Source: Synechococcus sp. RS9916
GTDB lineage: Bacteria; Cyanobacteriota; Cyanobacteriia; PCC-6307; Cyanobiaceae
Assembly (NCBI RefSeq): GCF_000153825.1
Contig: NZ_DS022299.1
Coordinates: 2,134,869 to 2,198,868 of the forward strand
Reading direction: 5' to 3'
DNA length: 64,000 nucleotides
The position numbers and the translations under genes are program-made. This document shows positions 1 to 8,337 of the stretch, one piece after another (within the stretch, counting starts at the first letter, position 1; each line of letters begins with the position of its first letter). The notes beneath the pieces are model-generated. The model was not told the DNA's origin and searched no databases. It was given only the letters and a program-made list of their open reading frames with translations.

Positions 1-1811
1 TTGGCTTCTGCGGCCTGGCGGTACTGGCGGCGGAACAGGGGTGCTCCGATCAGGGTCAGGCCCACCTGGATCGGCAGCACCACCAGGGCGATCAGAGTCA
101 GCAGCCAGCTGTAGAGCACCATCACCACGATGTAGATCACCGAGAAGGCAGCATCCAGAAGGGTGGTGAGGGCCTGACCGGTGAGGAAGTTGCGGATCTT
201 CTCAAGCTCGCCGATGCGGGACCCCAGTTCACCCACCGGGCGTTTGTCGAAGTAGCCAAGGGGCAGGCGTAGCAGGTGGTCGATCACCTCTGCGCCAAGG
301 CGTTGGTCGATGCGGTTGGTGGTTTCCGAGAACAGGAACGTCTTGAGACTGCCCAGGACCCCTTCCAGCAGGGTCACCACCACCAGCGCGATGCCCAGCA
401 CTTGCAGTGTGTCGAGGCTGCGCTGGGTGATCACCTTGTCGATGATCACTTGAATCAGCAGGGGGTTGGCCAGGGCAAACAGCTGCACCACGAAGCTGGC
501 CGCCAGCACCTGAATCAGCACCCCCCGGTGACGTTTCAGCGCTGGCCAGAACCAGGAGGGGCCGAACGTCTCGTTCGGGGTGGTGTTGGTGCGGTCAAGC
601 AGCAGCAGGTCGATGCCTTCCGGGAACTTCTCCTCCAGCTGCTCCGGCTTGAGGTTGATGATTCCCTCCTTCGGTGAGGCCAGGGTGAGGCCGTCCTGAT
701 TGCTGCGGGCCACCAGAGCGAAACTGTCACCCCACGGAATCAGCGTCGGTGTTTGCAGTCGGGTGCCCATCGCGGCAGCGACCCTGGCGCCAGAGACGTG
801 TAGACCAAGACCTGCGGCGATCTGGCCGCATAAGCGCAGATTGGGGGTTTGGCCGCGGCGGATGGTTTCGCGCAGGATCTTGTCGATCGCATCCCGGCGC
901 ACCGGCAGCTTCATCAGCTGCGCCAGCATCTGGAAGCAGGCCAGGGTTTCCTGAAGCACGCCTTCGGCGCGAATCAACCGCAGTTGACCGAGCACATTGC
1001 CGCTCGGATCAAAGCGGCTGACGGGGGTCGGTCCACCGGGTTGGGCGCTGAGGGCATCGTCAGAGGGCTCGCTGTTCGCCACCAAAGCAACCGGTGCCCC
1101 ATCGGCCGCGCTTGGGTCGTCATCAGCACTGCTGAGGATCATCTCCACGAGCGCCGCCGGCAGGCTGATCAGGCGCGCAGGAAACGGTTGGCTTGTGGGC
1201 GGAAGCTCGCCGTCGTTCAGGAGCTGGCCGGGCGTGCCGTCGTTCCATGTCGACACCACAAACACCTGGCGTTGCTCGCCTTGGGCGGCCTGGATGGCTG
1301 CAGCCTTCAAGGGAACCCGCTGAGCAGCCCGCAAGCTGTCCTGAAGCAGTCGCAGGGAGGTGCCTTCGGTGCGGGCGTTCCCCTGCTGCAGGTCCTGCAG
1401 CAGGGTGATCACTTCCTGGCCCCACAACTGGCGATCGCACCAGTCGCGGAAGCTGTCTTCCGTGCCGTAGAGCTCGGCCCACAGTTCATCGCTGATCGAG
1501 GCAGCGGTGACTGCATCACTGGCGATCAGGTTTTCGCAGTTGCGTCCACAAAGCAGGCTGGCGGCCCCGAGCACGGCCCCGGGGTCAAATTTTCCGAGGG
1601 AGATCAGCCGGCCCTGATCGTTGCCCACCAATCGGGCCCGGCCTTTCAGCAGGATCAACACCCGGCCTGGAATCACCCCGGGTTCCACCAGTTGCTCTCC
1701 GAGCTCGAAGGAGAGCATCTCCATGCCGTCGCGCAGGCGCTGCCGCGCTGACTCACTAAGGCCGCGAAACGCTTCGTGCTGAAGCAGCTGATCCAGGTTG
1801 ATCGGGCTCAT
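1..1811 (-). CDS. ABC exporter with N-terminal cyclic-nucleotide-binding domain and degenerate C39-like domain (3' end outside window)
   Basis: About 603 codons are visible and the frame runs off the left edge, so the C-terminal ATP-binding domain is not in view. Residues about 10-120 resemble a cNMP-binding (Crp-type) domain. Around residues 290-400 a C39-peptidase-like fold is suggested, but the catalytic Cys and His are not evident (the usual His-containing strand reads WGDSFALV), as in HlyB-type exporters. An ABC type-1 membrane region follows from about residue 440, with an exporter-typical stretch YFDKRPVGELGSRIGELEKI. The family energises type I secretion of proteins or peptides across the inner membrane. 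The ATG overlaps the stop of the upstream isomerase gene by four bases, implying translational coupling. The substrate is unknown. Confidence 0.85.
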   Translation of the reverse strand, partial: MSPINLDQLLQHEAFRGLSESARQRLRDGMEMLSFELGEQLVEPGVIPGRVLILLKGRARLVGNDQGRLISLGKFDPGAVLGAASLLCGRNCENLIASDAVTAASISDELWAELYGTEDSFRDWCDRQLWGQEVITLLQDLQQGNARTEGTSLRLLQDSLRAAQRVPLKAAAIQAAQGEQRQVFVVSTWNDGTPGQLLNDGELPPTSQPFPARLISLPAALVEMILSSADDDPSAADGAPVALVANSEPSDDALSAQPGGPTPVSRFDPSGNVLGQLRLIRAEGVLQETLACFQMLAQLMKLPVRRDAIDKILRETIRRGQTPNLRLCGQIAAGLGLHVSGARVAAAMGTRLQTPTLIPWGDSFALVARSNQDGLTLASPKEGIINLKPEQLEEKFPEGIDLLLLDRTNTTPNETFGPSWFWPALKRHRGVLIQVLAASFVVQLFALANPLLIQVIIDKVITQRSLDTLQVLGIALVVVTLLEGVLGSLKTFLFSETTNRIDQRLGAEVIDHLLRLPLGYFDKRPVGELGSRIGELEKIRNFLTGQALTTLLDAAFSVIYIVVMVLYSWLLTLIALVVLPIQVGLTLIGAPLFRRQYRQAAEA

Positions 1812-2575
1812 GACGCTTCCGCACCGTTGTCAGTGTTGCCCGAAAGGGCTTGGACCCGACGACGGGTGTCTTCTTTCAGCCACTCTTGAAGCAATTCCAT
1901 CCTCATCTGAGCACCCATCCGCTCGTCGAAACTCGCGGGTGCGAAGCGCTCCAGTCGAGCCACCACCCACCAACGGTCGATGCGGAAGGGTTCGAGCAGC
2001 ATGCCGGGTTTGGCGGCCCGCAATTTTTCCGACAAGGTCGGATGGGCCTGGTTGAGGGGCACAGGGCCGATCACGCCATTGGTGTTGCGTTCCATCCCTT
2101 CGGAGTAGCGCCCGGCTAAGTCGCTGAAATTGGCTTCGCCATGGGCGATGCGCAGGTACAGCTCCTGGGCTTGGGATTGGCTGTTGAGGCGCAGCAGGCT
2201 GTAGACGACCCGATCGAGGCGTCCTTTCTGGCCCAGGAAGCGGGCTTCGGCTTTGGCGCCGAATTGCTCCTGCGCGATCTGGGCCATCCGGGCAGGCCGG
2301 AAAAGCTGTTCGTAAAACGCGTCTTCGCTCAGGCCGCTATTGCGGATCAGTTCCCCAAGCGCTTCAGGTGAACCCGCGTTTTGCTGTCGTAGGAAGTCGT
2401 TGATGACCGTTTGTTCGGTGGCTTCTGGGAGCTCGACGCTGCGGGTGATTTCACTTACCACCATGCGTTCAATCAGTGACTCCAGCAGGCCGTGCCGGGT
2501 GAGCAACGCCAAGCCATCGGCACTAAACGACGAGCGCAGATCGGGCAGCGTGGGTTCGAGCACAGGCTTAGGCAC
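1808..2575 (-). CDS. PpiC/parvulin-type peptidyl-prolyl cis-trans isomerase
   Basis: This 255-residue protein has a helical N-terminal half of the SurA/trigger type and a parvulin-like domain at about residues 125-215 (FSDLAGRYSEG, then GVIGPVPLNQAHP). I see no convincing signal peptide, so it probably acts in the cytoplasm. Its last codons overlap the ATG of the downstream ABC exporter in an ATGA junction. Paired isomerase and exporter genes suggest that it helps keep the exporter substrate in a secretable state; this is inference from position. It is the third gene of a probable four-gene minus-strand operon beginning with tilS. Confidence 0.85.
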   Translation of the reverse strand: MPKPVLEPTLPDLRSSFSADGLALLTRHGLLESLIERMVVSEITRSVELPEATEQTVINDFLRQQNAGSPEALGELIRNSGLSEDAFYEQLFRPARMAQIAQEQFGAKAEARFLGQKGRLDRVVYSLLRLNSQSQAQELYLRIAHGEANFSDLAGRYSEGMERNTNGVIGPVPLNQAHPTLSEKLRAAKPGMLLEPFRIDRWWVVARLERFAPASFDERMGAQMRMELLQEWLKEDTRRRVQALSGNTDNGAEAS

Positions 2576-2621
2576 CTCGAAAACAGGGTAGTGATGAGAT
2601 TCAGCCCTTTCCAGCTCTGCA

Positions 2622-3464
2622 TTAATCGTTGTTGAAGGCGATGGTGCGGCGCAGCAGCCAGGGGGTCAGATCGATGCTCTTCGCTGCGATGGTTCGCTCT
2701 GGTGCCGGCTTGGTGTCGAGTTCTGCGTCTGTCGATCCCGTGTCTGTCAGCGCTGTGCTCGTTTGCAATGCGTTCGTCTGCACCGTGTTCAAGCTGGCGT
2801 CAAGCGTGTCGTGCTTCTCCTCGCTGTTGACGTTGTCTGTGGGGTGGGTGTCGGGTGCGGGCTGATCAGGCTCCGCCATGGGGGCATCGCCCGTGAAGGC
2901 GGTCGGAGCTGGGGCGGGGTTGTCGTCAACGCCTGGCTGCACGGGGTCCTCGGTGACACCATCTCCCAGCCAGGGGGTGGCGGATGGTGTGGCCCCAACA
3001 GGTGCACTGGGGCTGGCCGCGGCGCTGCCAAGGAAAGGGTCGCGGATCAGTTCCAGCCCAGGGTCGTGGAAAGCCATGGGTGCTGGTGCAGCGTCGTCTG
3101 CAGGAGCCACGCTTGGTTCCTGGACAGGATTGGGTGCGGGGGTGGTGGTCGTGATCTGGGCTTCACACCGCTCCACTCCCTGTTCGGCGAGGTCGCGCAG
3201 GGTCTCAGGCGGCTGGCTTTGCAGTGCCAGTTGGTAGTGGTGCAGCGCTTGCTCCGGTTGATTCAGCCCATGGAAGTGAATGTGGCCGAGGAGCAGAGCG
3301 ACAAAAGCCCGCCACGCCAGCCGGGCCTCCTCCTCTGCCTCCCTGCTGCTCGACTCTTCGAGTTGGGCCAGCAGGGTGCTGGCAATCGACTCGGCTTGGG
3401 CGAAATCTCCATCCCCGTAGGCCTGTTCAGCGGCGAGATAGTGCTGCTGAACATCACCGTCCAC
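2622..3464 (-). CDS. TPR-like protein with long low-complexity C-terminal region
   Basis: The 280-residue product has an alpha-helical N-terminal part (residues 1-100) resembling two or three TPR-like repeats (for example residues about 61-85, LNQPEQALHHYQLALQSQP). A Pro/Ala/Thr/Asp-rich stretch of about 150 residues without predicted structure follows, then a short conserved-looking tail ending LTPWLLRRTIAFNND. There is no signal peptide or membrane segment. It begins six bases after the tilS stop and precedes the isomerase gene, so it is probably co-transcribed with both. Function unknown; TPR-like repeats usually mediate protein-protein contacts. Confidence 0.7.
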   Translation of the reverse strand: MDGDVQQHYLAAEQAYGDGDFAQAESIASTLLAQLEESSSREAEEEARLAWRAFVALLLGHIHFHGLNQPEQALHHYQLALQSQPPETLRDLAEQGVERCEAQITTTTPAPNPVQEPSVAPADDAAPAPMAFHDPGLELIRDPFLGSAAASPSAPVGATPSATPWLGDGVTEDPVQPGVDDNPAPAPTAFTGDAPMAEPDQPAPDTHPTDNVNSEEKHDTLDASLNTVQTNALQTSTALTDTGSTDAELDTKPAPERTIAAKSIDLTPWLLRRTIAFNND

Positions 3465-3470
3465 AGGCCC

Positions 3471-4499
3471 TCACTGTCTGTAGTCCAGTTGTAGTGACTT
3501 TCTGTCCCATTGGATGCGCCAGCCGCTAGGGAGATCGCGTCCTCCGGCAGGACTGCCCGCTGCTGTGGCTCGCGCCAGTTCCTCCAGTAGAGGCGCTTTC
3601 AGTGGCGGTGCACCGCACGATTGCAACCAGTGGGCGAGCAGGTCACGACGTAGCGGCAAGGGAAGCGCGCCCAACCGCTTGCGTTGCAACACGTTCTCTG
3701 CCCCTTCCCCGGCCTTCAAGCTCTCCAGGCTGAGTGCCAGTAAAGTCTGCTGGGTGTCCTGCACCTGGGACAGTCGCTCGGACAGGGCGGCCATGCGCTG
3801 TTCGCAGCCGGGATACAGGTCGTTCAGCACCGGCATGACCTCCTGGCGGATGCGGTTGCGGCTGAACCGCAGATTGGTGTTGCTCGGGTCGAGCCAAAGC
3901 GGCAGGTTCAGATCACGGCAGATGGCGGCTGTGTCGTCACGATTGAATCCCAGCAAAGGCCGCACCAGATGCACTGCGGGGTGTTGCTCGGCATCAAGGA
4001 GGCGTTGTCGGCGCAAGCTGCCAAGGCCGGCAAGGTCGGTGCCCCGCGTGAGCTGCAGCAGCAGGGTTTCCGCCTTGTCGGTGGCGGTGTGGCCGCACAC
4101 CACCCGGCTCCCCAGCGCAGTGGCGCAGGTGGCCAGCTGCGCGTAGCGCCATCGACGGGCTTCGGCCTCCGTTCGTCCCGTCGCTTCGTTTTTGGCGTTG
4201 CGGTCAACGGTGATCGGCAGCCCCTGCCCCAGGCTCCAGGCCTGAAGTTCAGAGGCGATGGCCGCCGAGCCTGGGTGCCAGCTGTGATCGCCATGCCAGA
4301 GATGGAGCTCCCAGTGGTGCAGCCGGCTTAAGCCCAGCAAGAGAGCCGTGAGAGCCATGGAGTCCTGGCCGCCGGACACGGCCAGCAGCAGTGGTTCACC
4401 AGCAGGAAGCAGCTGCGGGTCTTGAAGCAGGTCCCGGTGCAGACGGTCGTGCCACGCCGTCCAGCTGCGCCTCAGAGGTGGATCGAGTGCTGGATCCAT
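3471..4499 (-). CDS. tilS: tRNA(Ile)-lysidine synthase
   Basis: TilS modifies C34 of tRNA-Ile(CAU) to lysidine using ATP and lysine, so that AUA is read as isoleucine. The 342-residue protein carries the PP-loop motif SGGQDS at residues 42-47 and the family features WHGDHSW, ARRWRYAQL and GHTATDKAETLLLQL, where the last is the H-x-x-D-x-x-E-T segment of the N-type ATPase. The C-terminal region is short, as is usual in cyanobacteria. The gene is divergent from ycf23 with only 35 bases between the start codons, so either promoters overlap coding sequence or the true start is slightly downstream. Confidence 0.93.
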   Translation of the reverse strand: MDPALDPPLRRSWTAWHDRLHRDLLQDPQLLPAGEPLLLAVSGGQDSMALTALLLGLSRLHHWELHLWHGDHSWHPGSAAIASELQAWSLGQGLPITVDRNAKNEATGRTEAEARRWRYAQLATCATALGSRVVCGHTATDKAETLLLQLTRGTDLAGLGSLRRQRLLDAEQHPAVHLVRPLLGFNRDDTAAICRDLNLPLWLDPSNTNLRFSRNRIRQEVMPVLNDLYPGCEQRMAALSERLSQVQDTQQTLLALSLESLKAGEGAENVLQRKRLGALPLPLRRDLLAHWLQSCGAPPLKAPLLEELARATAAGSPAGGRDLPSGWRIQWDRKSLQLDYRQ

Positions 4500-4534
4500 G
4501 CGGTGGGAGAATCGACCGATATGACTCTGGCCTG

Positions 4535-5308
4535 ATGACTCGCCTCGCTCAGTTGCCCACCTCTTTGCGTCAGCGCCTCGAGCAACGCTCGGCGCTGAAG
4601 GTGATCGCCGGTCTGATGAATTTCGATGCAGCGTCGGTGGCTCGCGTGGCCCGTGCTGCTGGCCATGGTGGTGCTGACCTGATTGACGTGGCCTGCGATC
4701 CCGAGCTGGTGGCCCTGGCGATCCGTGAATCCGGTGGTGTGCCAGTTTGCGTGTCCGCCGTGGATCCTGAGTTGTTCCCTGCTGCTGTGGCGGCGGGTGC
4801 CCAGATGGTGGAGATCGGCAACTTCGATGCTTTTTATCCTCAGGGCCGCATCTTTGATGCTGCCGAAGTGCTCGCGCTCACCCGTCAGACCCGCGCTCTG
4901 CTGCCCGACGTGGTGCTGAGCGTCACCGTTCCCCACGTGCTGCCCATGGATGAGCAGCAGCAGCTGGCTGTGGATCTGGTGGACGCTGGCGCTGACCTGA
5001 TTCAGACCGAGGGCGGCACCAGCGCCAAGCCTTCCAGCGCCGGCACCTTGGGCCTGATTGAAAAGGCTGCTCCCACCCTCGCCGCCGCCCACAGCATTAG
5101 CGCTGGGTTGCAGCAGGCTGGTGTTGAGGCCCCCGTTCTTTGCGCCTCCGGCCTCTCCGCCGTCACCCTCCCAATGGCGATCGCCGCCGGTGCCGCCGGT
5201 GTTGGCGTTGGCTCTGCGGTGAACCGCCTCAACGACGAGCTGGCCATGGTCGCCGTGGTGCGTGGCCTGCGTGAAGCTCTCGGCACTGCCGCCGCTGTCC
5301 GCAGCTGA
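4535..5308 (+). CDS. ycf23: Ycf23 family protein (DUF561), TIM-barrel-like
   Basis: A 257-residue protein of the DUF561/Ycf23 family, conserved in cyanobacteria and algal plastids. It shows barrel-like repeats: LKVIAGLMNF near the N terminus, ADLIDVACDPELV, MVEIGNFDAFYPQGR, the loop IQTEGGTSAKPSSAG, and a phosphate-binding-like GAAGVGVGSAVN near the C terminus. These features resemble NanE or thiazole-synthase type barrels, but the biochemical role is unknown. The frame is open upstream; I chose the ATG at 4535 because family proteins begin close to the LKVIAGL strand. The stop codon lies inside a 15-base tandem duplication, and a strong terminator follows. Confidence 0.88.
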   Translation: MTRLAQLPTSLRQRLEQRSALKVIAGLMNFDAASVARVARAAGHGGADLIDVACDPELVALAIRESGGVPVCVSAVDPELFPAAVAAGAQMVEIGNFDAFYPQGRIFDAAEVLALTRQTRALLPDVVLSVTVPHVLPMDEQQQLAVDLVDAGADLIQTEGGTSAKPSSAGTLGLIEKAAPTLAAAHSISAGLQQAGVEAPVLCASGLSAVTLPMAIAAGAAGVGVGSAVNRLNDELAMVAVVRGLREALGTAAAVRS

Positions 5309-5334
5309 ACGGTTCGCGTCTGAACGGTTCGCGT
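5305..5334 (+). repeat. 15-bp perfect tandem duplication across the ycf23 stop codon
   Basis: The unit CTGAACGGTTCGCGT occurs twice head to tail, at 5305-5319 and 5320-5334. The ycf23 stop codon (5306-5308) lies in the first copy. The duplication does not alter the protein and looks like recent replication slippage. Confidence 0.95.
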
Positions 5335-5361
5335 TTGGACCGCGGACTCAACACGTCCTCT

Positions 5362-5389
5362 AAGCCCCCCAGCGATGGGGGGCTTTTTT
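5362..5389 (+). terminator. Rho-independent terminator after ycf23
   Basis: The arms AAGCCCCCC and GGGGGGCTT enclose a six-base loop (AGCGAT) and run directly into a T tract of six. It lies 54 bases after the ycf23 stop and 57 bases before uvrB, so it separates the two transcription units. One of the clearest intrinsic terminators in the window. Confidence 0.92.
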
Positions 5390-5445
5390 GTTGGCGTCGC
5401 CTCCTAGCCTGAACGGCCTTCACCGACGGCGCCGCTTCCAAGCCC

Positions 5446-7482
5446 ATGCCCGCCTTCGACCTCTCGGCGCCTTACACCCCTAAGGGGGATCAACCCACGG
5501 CGATCGCCCAGCTGGTGGAGGGGGTGAACGGCGGTCAGCGCTACCAGACCCTGCTCGGGGCGACGGGCACGGGCAAGACGTTCACGATGGCCAACGTGAT
5601 CGCCAAAACGGGCCGTCCGGCCCTGGTGCTGGCCCACAACAAGACGCTGGCGGCCCAGCTCTGCAATGAGTTGCGGGAATTCTTCCCCCACAACGCCGTC
5701 GAATATTTCATCTCTTACTACGACTACTACCAGCCGGAGGCCTACGTCCCGGTCAGCGACACCTACATCGCCAAAACCGCGTCGATCAATGAGGAGATCG
5801 ACATGCTGCGCCACTCGGCGACGCGGTCGTTGTTTGAGCGTCGCGATGTGATCGTGGTCGCCTCCATCAGTTGCATTTACGGCCTGGGTATTCCCAGCGA
5901 ATACCTCAAGGCGTCGGTGAAGTTCCAGGTGGGCGAAAGCCTGGATCTACGCGGCTCATTGCGTGATCTGGTGAACAACCAGTACAGCCGCAACGACACC
6001 GACATCACCCGTGGGCGCTTCCGGGTGCGTGGGGATGTGCTCGAGATCGGCCCGGCTTACGAAGACCGCCTTGTGCGGATCGAGTTGTTTGGTGATGAGG
6101 TGGAGGCGATCCGCTACGTGGATCCCACCACTGGCGAAATCCTCCAGAGCATGGAGGCGATCAATATCTATCCCGCCAAGCACTTCGTCACCCCTAAGGA
6201 GCGCCTCGACACTGCCATCAAAGACATCCGCTCGGAACTCAAGGAGCGGCTGGATTTCCTCAATACCGAAGGAAAGTTGCTGGAGGCGCAACGGCTTGAG
6301 CAGCGCACCACCTACGACCTGGAGATGCTGGGCCAGGTGGGCTATTGCAATGGTGTTGAGAACTACGCCCGCCATCTGGCAGGCCGTGAGCCCGGTACAG
6401 CGCCGGAATGCCTGATTGATTATTTCCCCGACGACTGGCTGTTGATCGTCGACGAGAGCCATGTCACCTGTTCACAGCTGCAGGCCATGTACAACGGCGA
6501 TCAGGCTCGCAAGAAGGTGCTGATCGATCACGGTTTCCGCCTCCCCAGCGCTGCGGACAACCGACCGTTGAAGGGCGACGAGTTCTGGACCAAAGCGCGG
6601 CAGACCGTGTTTGTGAGTGCCACTCCTGGCAACTGGGAGATGGAGGTGAGTTCAGGGCAGGTCGCTGAGCAAGTGATTCGTCCGACGGGTGTGCTCGATC
6701 CTGTGGTGGAAGTGCGGCCCACCACCGGTCAGGTGGATGACCTGCTCGGTGAGATCCGCAGCCGTGCCAAGAAGCAGCAGCGGGTGCTGGTCACGACCCT
6801 CACCAAGCGGATGGCGGAAGACCTCACGGATTATCTGGCGGAGAATGAGGTGCGGGTGCGCTACCTGCACTCCGAGATCCATTCGATCGAGCGGATCGAG
6901 ATCATCCAAGACCTGCGCCTTGGCGAATACGACGTGCTCGTGGGCGTCAACCTCCTGCGGGAAGGTCTCGACCTGCCGGAGGTGTCGTTGGTGGCCATCC
7001 TCGATGCCGATAAAGAAGGTTTCCTGCGGGCGGAGCGCTCCCTGATTCAGACCATCGGCCGGGCCGCGCGGCACGTGGAAGGGGTGGCGCTGCTCTACGC
7101 CGACAACATGACCGATTCGATGGCGAAGGCGATCGAAGAGACCGAGCGTCGCCGCAAGATCCAGCAGACCTACAACGACAAGCACGGCATCGTGCCCACG
7201 GCGGCCGGCAAGAAGGCGAGCAACTCGATCCTCTCGTTTTTGGAGTTGTCGCGGAAGCTCAAGACCGAAGGCCCGGATGCCGATCTGGTGCAGGTGGCGG
7301 GTCAGGCCGTGAAGGCGATTGAAGACGACAGCGAAGGCATGGCCCTTGATGCCCTCCCGGAACTGATTGATCAGCTGGAGGTGCGCATGAAGGAGGCGGC
7401 CAAGAAGCTTGATTTCGAGGAGGCCGCCAACCTGCGCGATCGGATCAAACAGCTGCGTCAGAAACTGGTGGGGAAGGGCTGA
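5446..7482 (+). CDS. uvrB: Excinuclease ABC subunit B
   Basis: UvrB is the damage-verifying helicase-like subunit of nucleotide excision repair; it receives DNA from UvrA and recruits UvrC. The 678-residue length is typical. Visible features are Walker A GATGTGKT (residues 38-45), the beta-hairpin region [12 protein letters not shown], the box VDESHVT, helicase motif [16 protein letters not shown], motif [11 protein letters not shown], and a C-terminal UVR motif ([20 protein letters not shown]) that contacts UvrC. A BioC-like methyltransferase gene starts nine bases after its stop. I saw no LexA-box-like palindrome upstream. Confidence 0.98.
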   Translation: MPAFDLSAPYTPKGDQPTAIAQLVEGVNGGQRYQTLLGATGTGKTFTMANVIAKTGRPALVLAHNKTLAAQLCNELREFFPHNAVEYFISYYDYYQPEAYVPVSDTYIAKTASINEEIDMLRHSATRSLFERRDVIVVASISCIYGLGIPSEYLKASVKFQVGESLDLRGSLRDLVNNQYSRNDTDITRGRFRVRGDVLEIGPAYEDRLVRIELFGDEVEAIRYVDPTTGEILQSMEAINIYPAKHFVTPKERLDTAIKDIRSELKERLDFLNTEGKLLEAQRLEQRTTYDLEMLGQVGYCNGVENYARHLAGREPGTAPECLIDYFPDDWLLIVDESHVTCSQLQAMYNGDQARKKVLIDHGFRLPSAADNRPLKGDEFWTKARQTVFVSATPGNWEMEVSSGQVAEQVIRPTGVLDPVVEVRPTTGQVDDLLGEIRSRAKKQQRVLVTTLTKRMAEDLTDYLAENEVRVRYLHSEIHSIERIEIIQDLRLGEYDVLVGVNLLREGLDLPEVSLVAILDADKEGFLRAERSLIQTIGRAARHVEGVALLYADNMTDSMAKAIEETERRRKIQQTYNDKHGIVPTAAGKKASNSILSFLELSRKLKTEGPDADLVQVAGQAVKAIEDDSEGMALDALPELIDQLEVRMKEAAKKLDFEEAANLRDRIKQLRQKLVGKG

Positions 7483-7491
7483 CTTCCACTC

Positions 7492-8331
7492 TTGACCTCG
7501 TCCTTTGCTGCTGCGGTCACCACTTACGACGCTGCGGCACAGCCTCAGCGCCTTGCTGCGATGCAGCTGGTGGCAGAGGCGCATCGCTGCATCACGGCTG
7601 GTGAGTCCTGCAGTGCCGATGTGTTGCCGACCTGTTTGCTGGATCTCGGTTGCGGCACCGGGCTCGCCACTCGCCTCTGGTTGGATCAGCTTCAGGCTTC
7701 AGGTCAGCCTGTCCCCGACCAGGTGCTGCTGGTGGATCAAGCAGCGGCCATGGTCGAACGGGCTCGCGCTGTGGTGGCGGAGCGTCATGGGGCCGTGACC
7801 GGTTTGGTGCTGGATGCGTTTCAGCCAGAGGCCGTTGCTGTGTTGGCCCCTCAGCTGCCGCTGAACGGGAGCCGGCTTCTGCTCTCCAGCTATGCGCTGC
7901 AGTGGAGTCCGACGCCCCTGACGGTGCTCCAGCAGGTTTGGGCCCCATGGCTGCGTGCCGGTGATTGGCTGGCCCTGGCGGTGCCGGATGCTGGCAGTTT
8001 TCAGGTGTTGCGTCGGGCCTTGGCCGCGGCGGAGCTGCCCTCCCATCTGCTCAAGCTGCCGGATCAGGAGGCTTTGAGCGGGCCGGTGGCTCAGCGCGCT
8101 TTGGCGTCTCAGTTTCTGTGGGTGGCGGGCGGTTCGTTTGCCAATGGGGTGCCGGTGCCATCAGCCCTGGCCTATCTGCGCCATTTCGCCCTGATCGGGG
8201 CTCGGCCGCAGCGTTCTCCCTATTCCCGCATCCAGCTGGTGCGTTTGCGGCGCTGCCTGGATCAGCAGCTCAGCGTTGGAACCGCTGAGCTCGATTACCA
8301 CTCCACCTGGATGCTTCTGCGGCGCCGCTGA
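7492..8331 (+). CDS. BioC-like SAM-dependent methyltransferase (malonyl-ACP O-methyltransferase candidate)
   Basis: This 279-residue class I methyltransferase has the SAM-binding motif LLDLGCGTG at residues 49-57, the acidic strand VLLVDQAAAMV, and a motif IV-like LLLSSYALQWSPTP resembling the BioC stretch. BioC methylates malonyl-ACP to disguise it for pimelate (biotin) synthesis. The N-terminal FAAAVTTYDAAA matches where BioC proteins begin, which favours the TTG start at 7492 over an internal ATG at 7561. It sits nine bases behind uvrB, away from the bioA gene at 36136. A generic methyltransferase remains possible. Confidence 0.72.
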   Translation: MTSSFAAAVTTYDAAAQPQRLAAMQLVAEAHRCITAGESCSADVLPTCLLDLGCGTGLATRLWLDQLQASGQPVPDQVLLVDQAAAMVERARAVVAERHGAVTGLVLDAFQPEAVAVLAPQLPLNGSRLLLSSYALQWSPTPLTVLQQVWAPWLRAGDWLALAVPDAGSFQVLRRALAAAELPSHLLKLPDQEALSGPVAQRALASQFLWVAGGSFANGVPVPSALAYLRHFALIGARPQRSPYSRIQLVRLRRCLDQQLSVGTAELDYHSTWMLLRRR

Positions 8332-8337
8332 GTGCTT

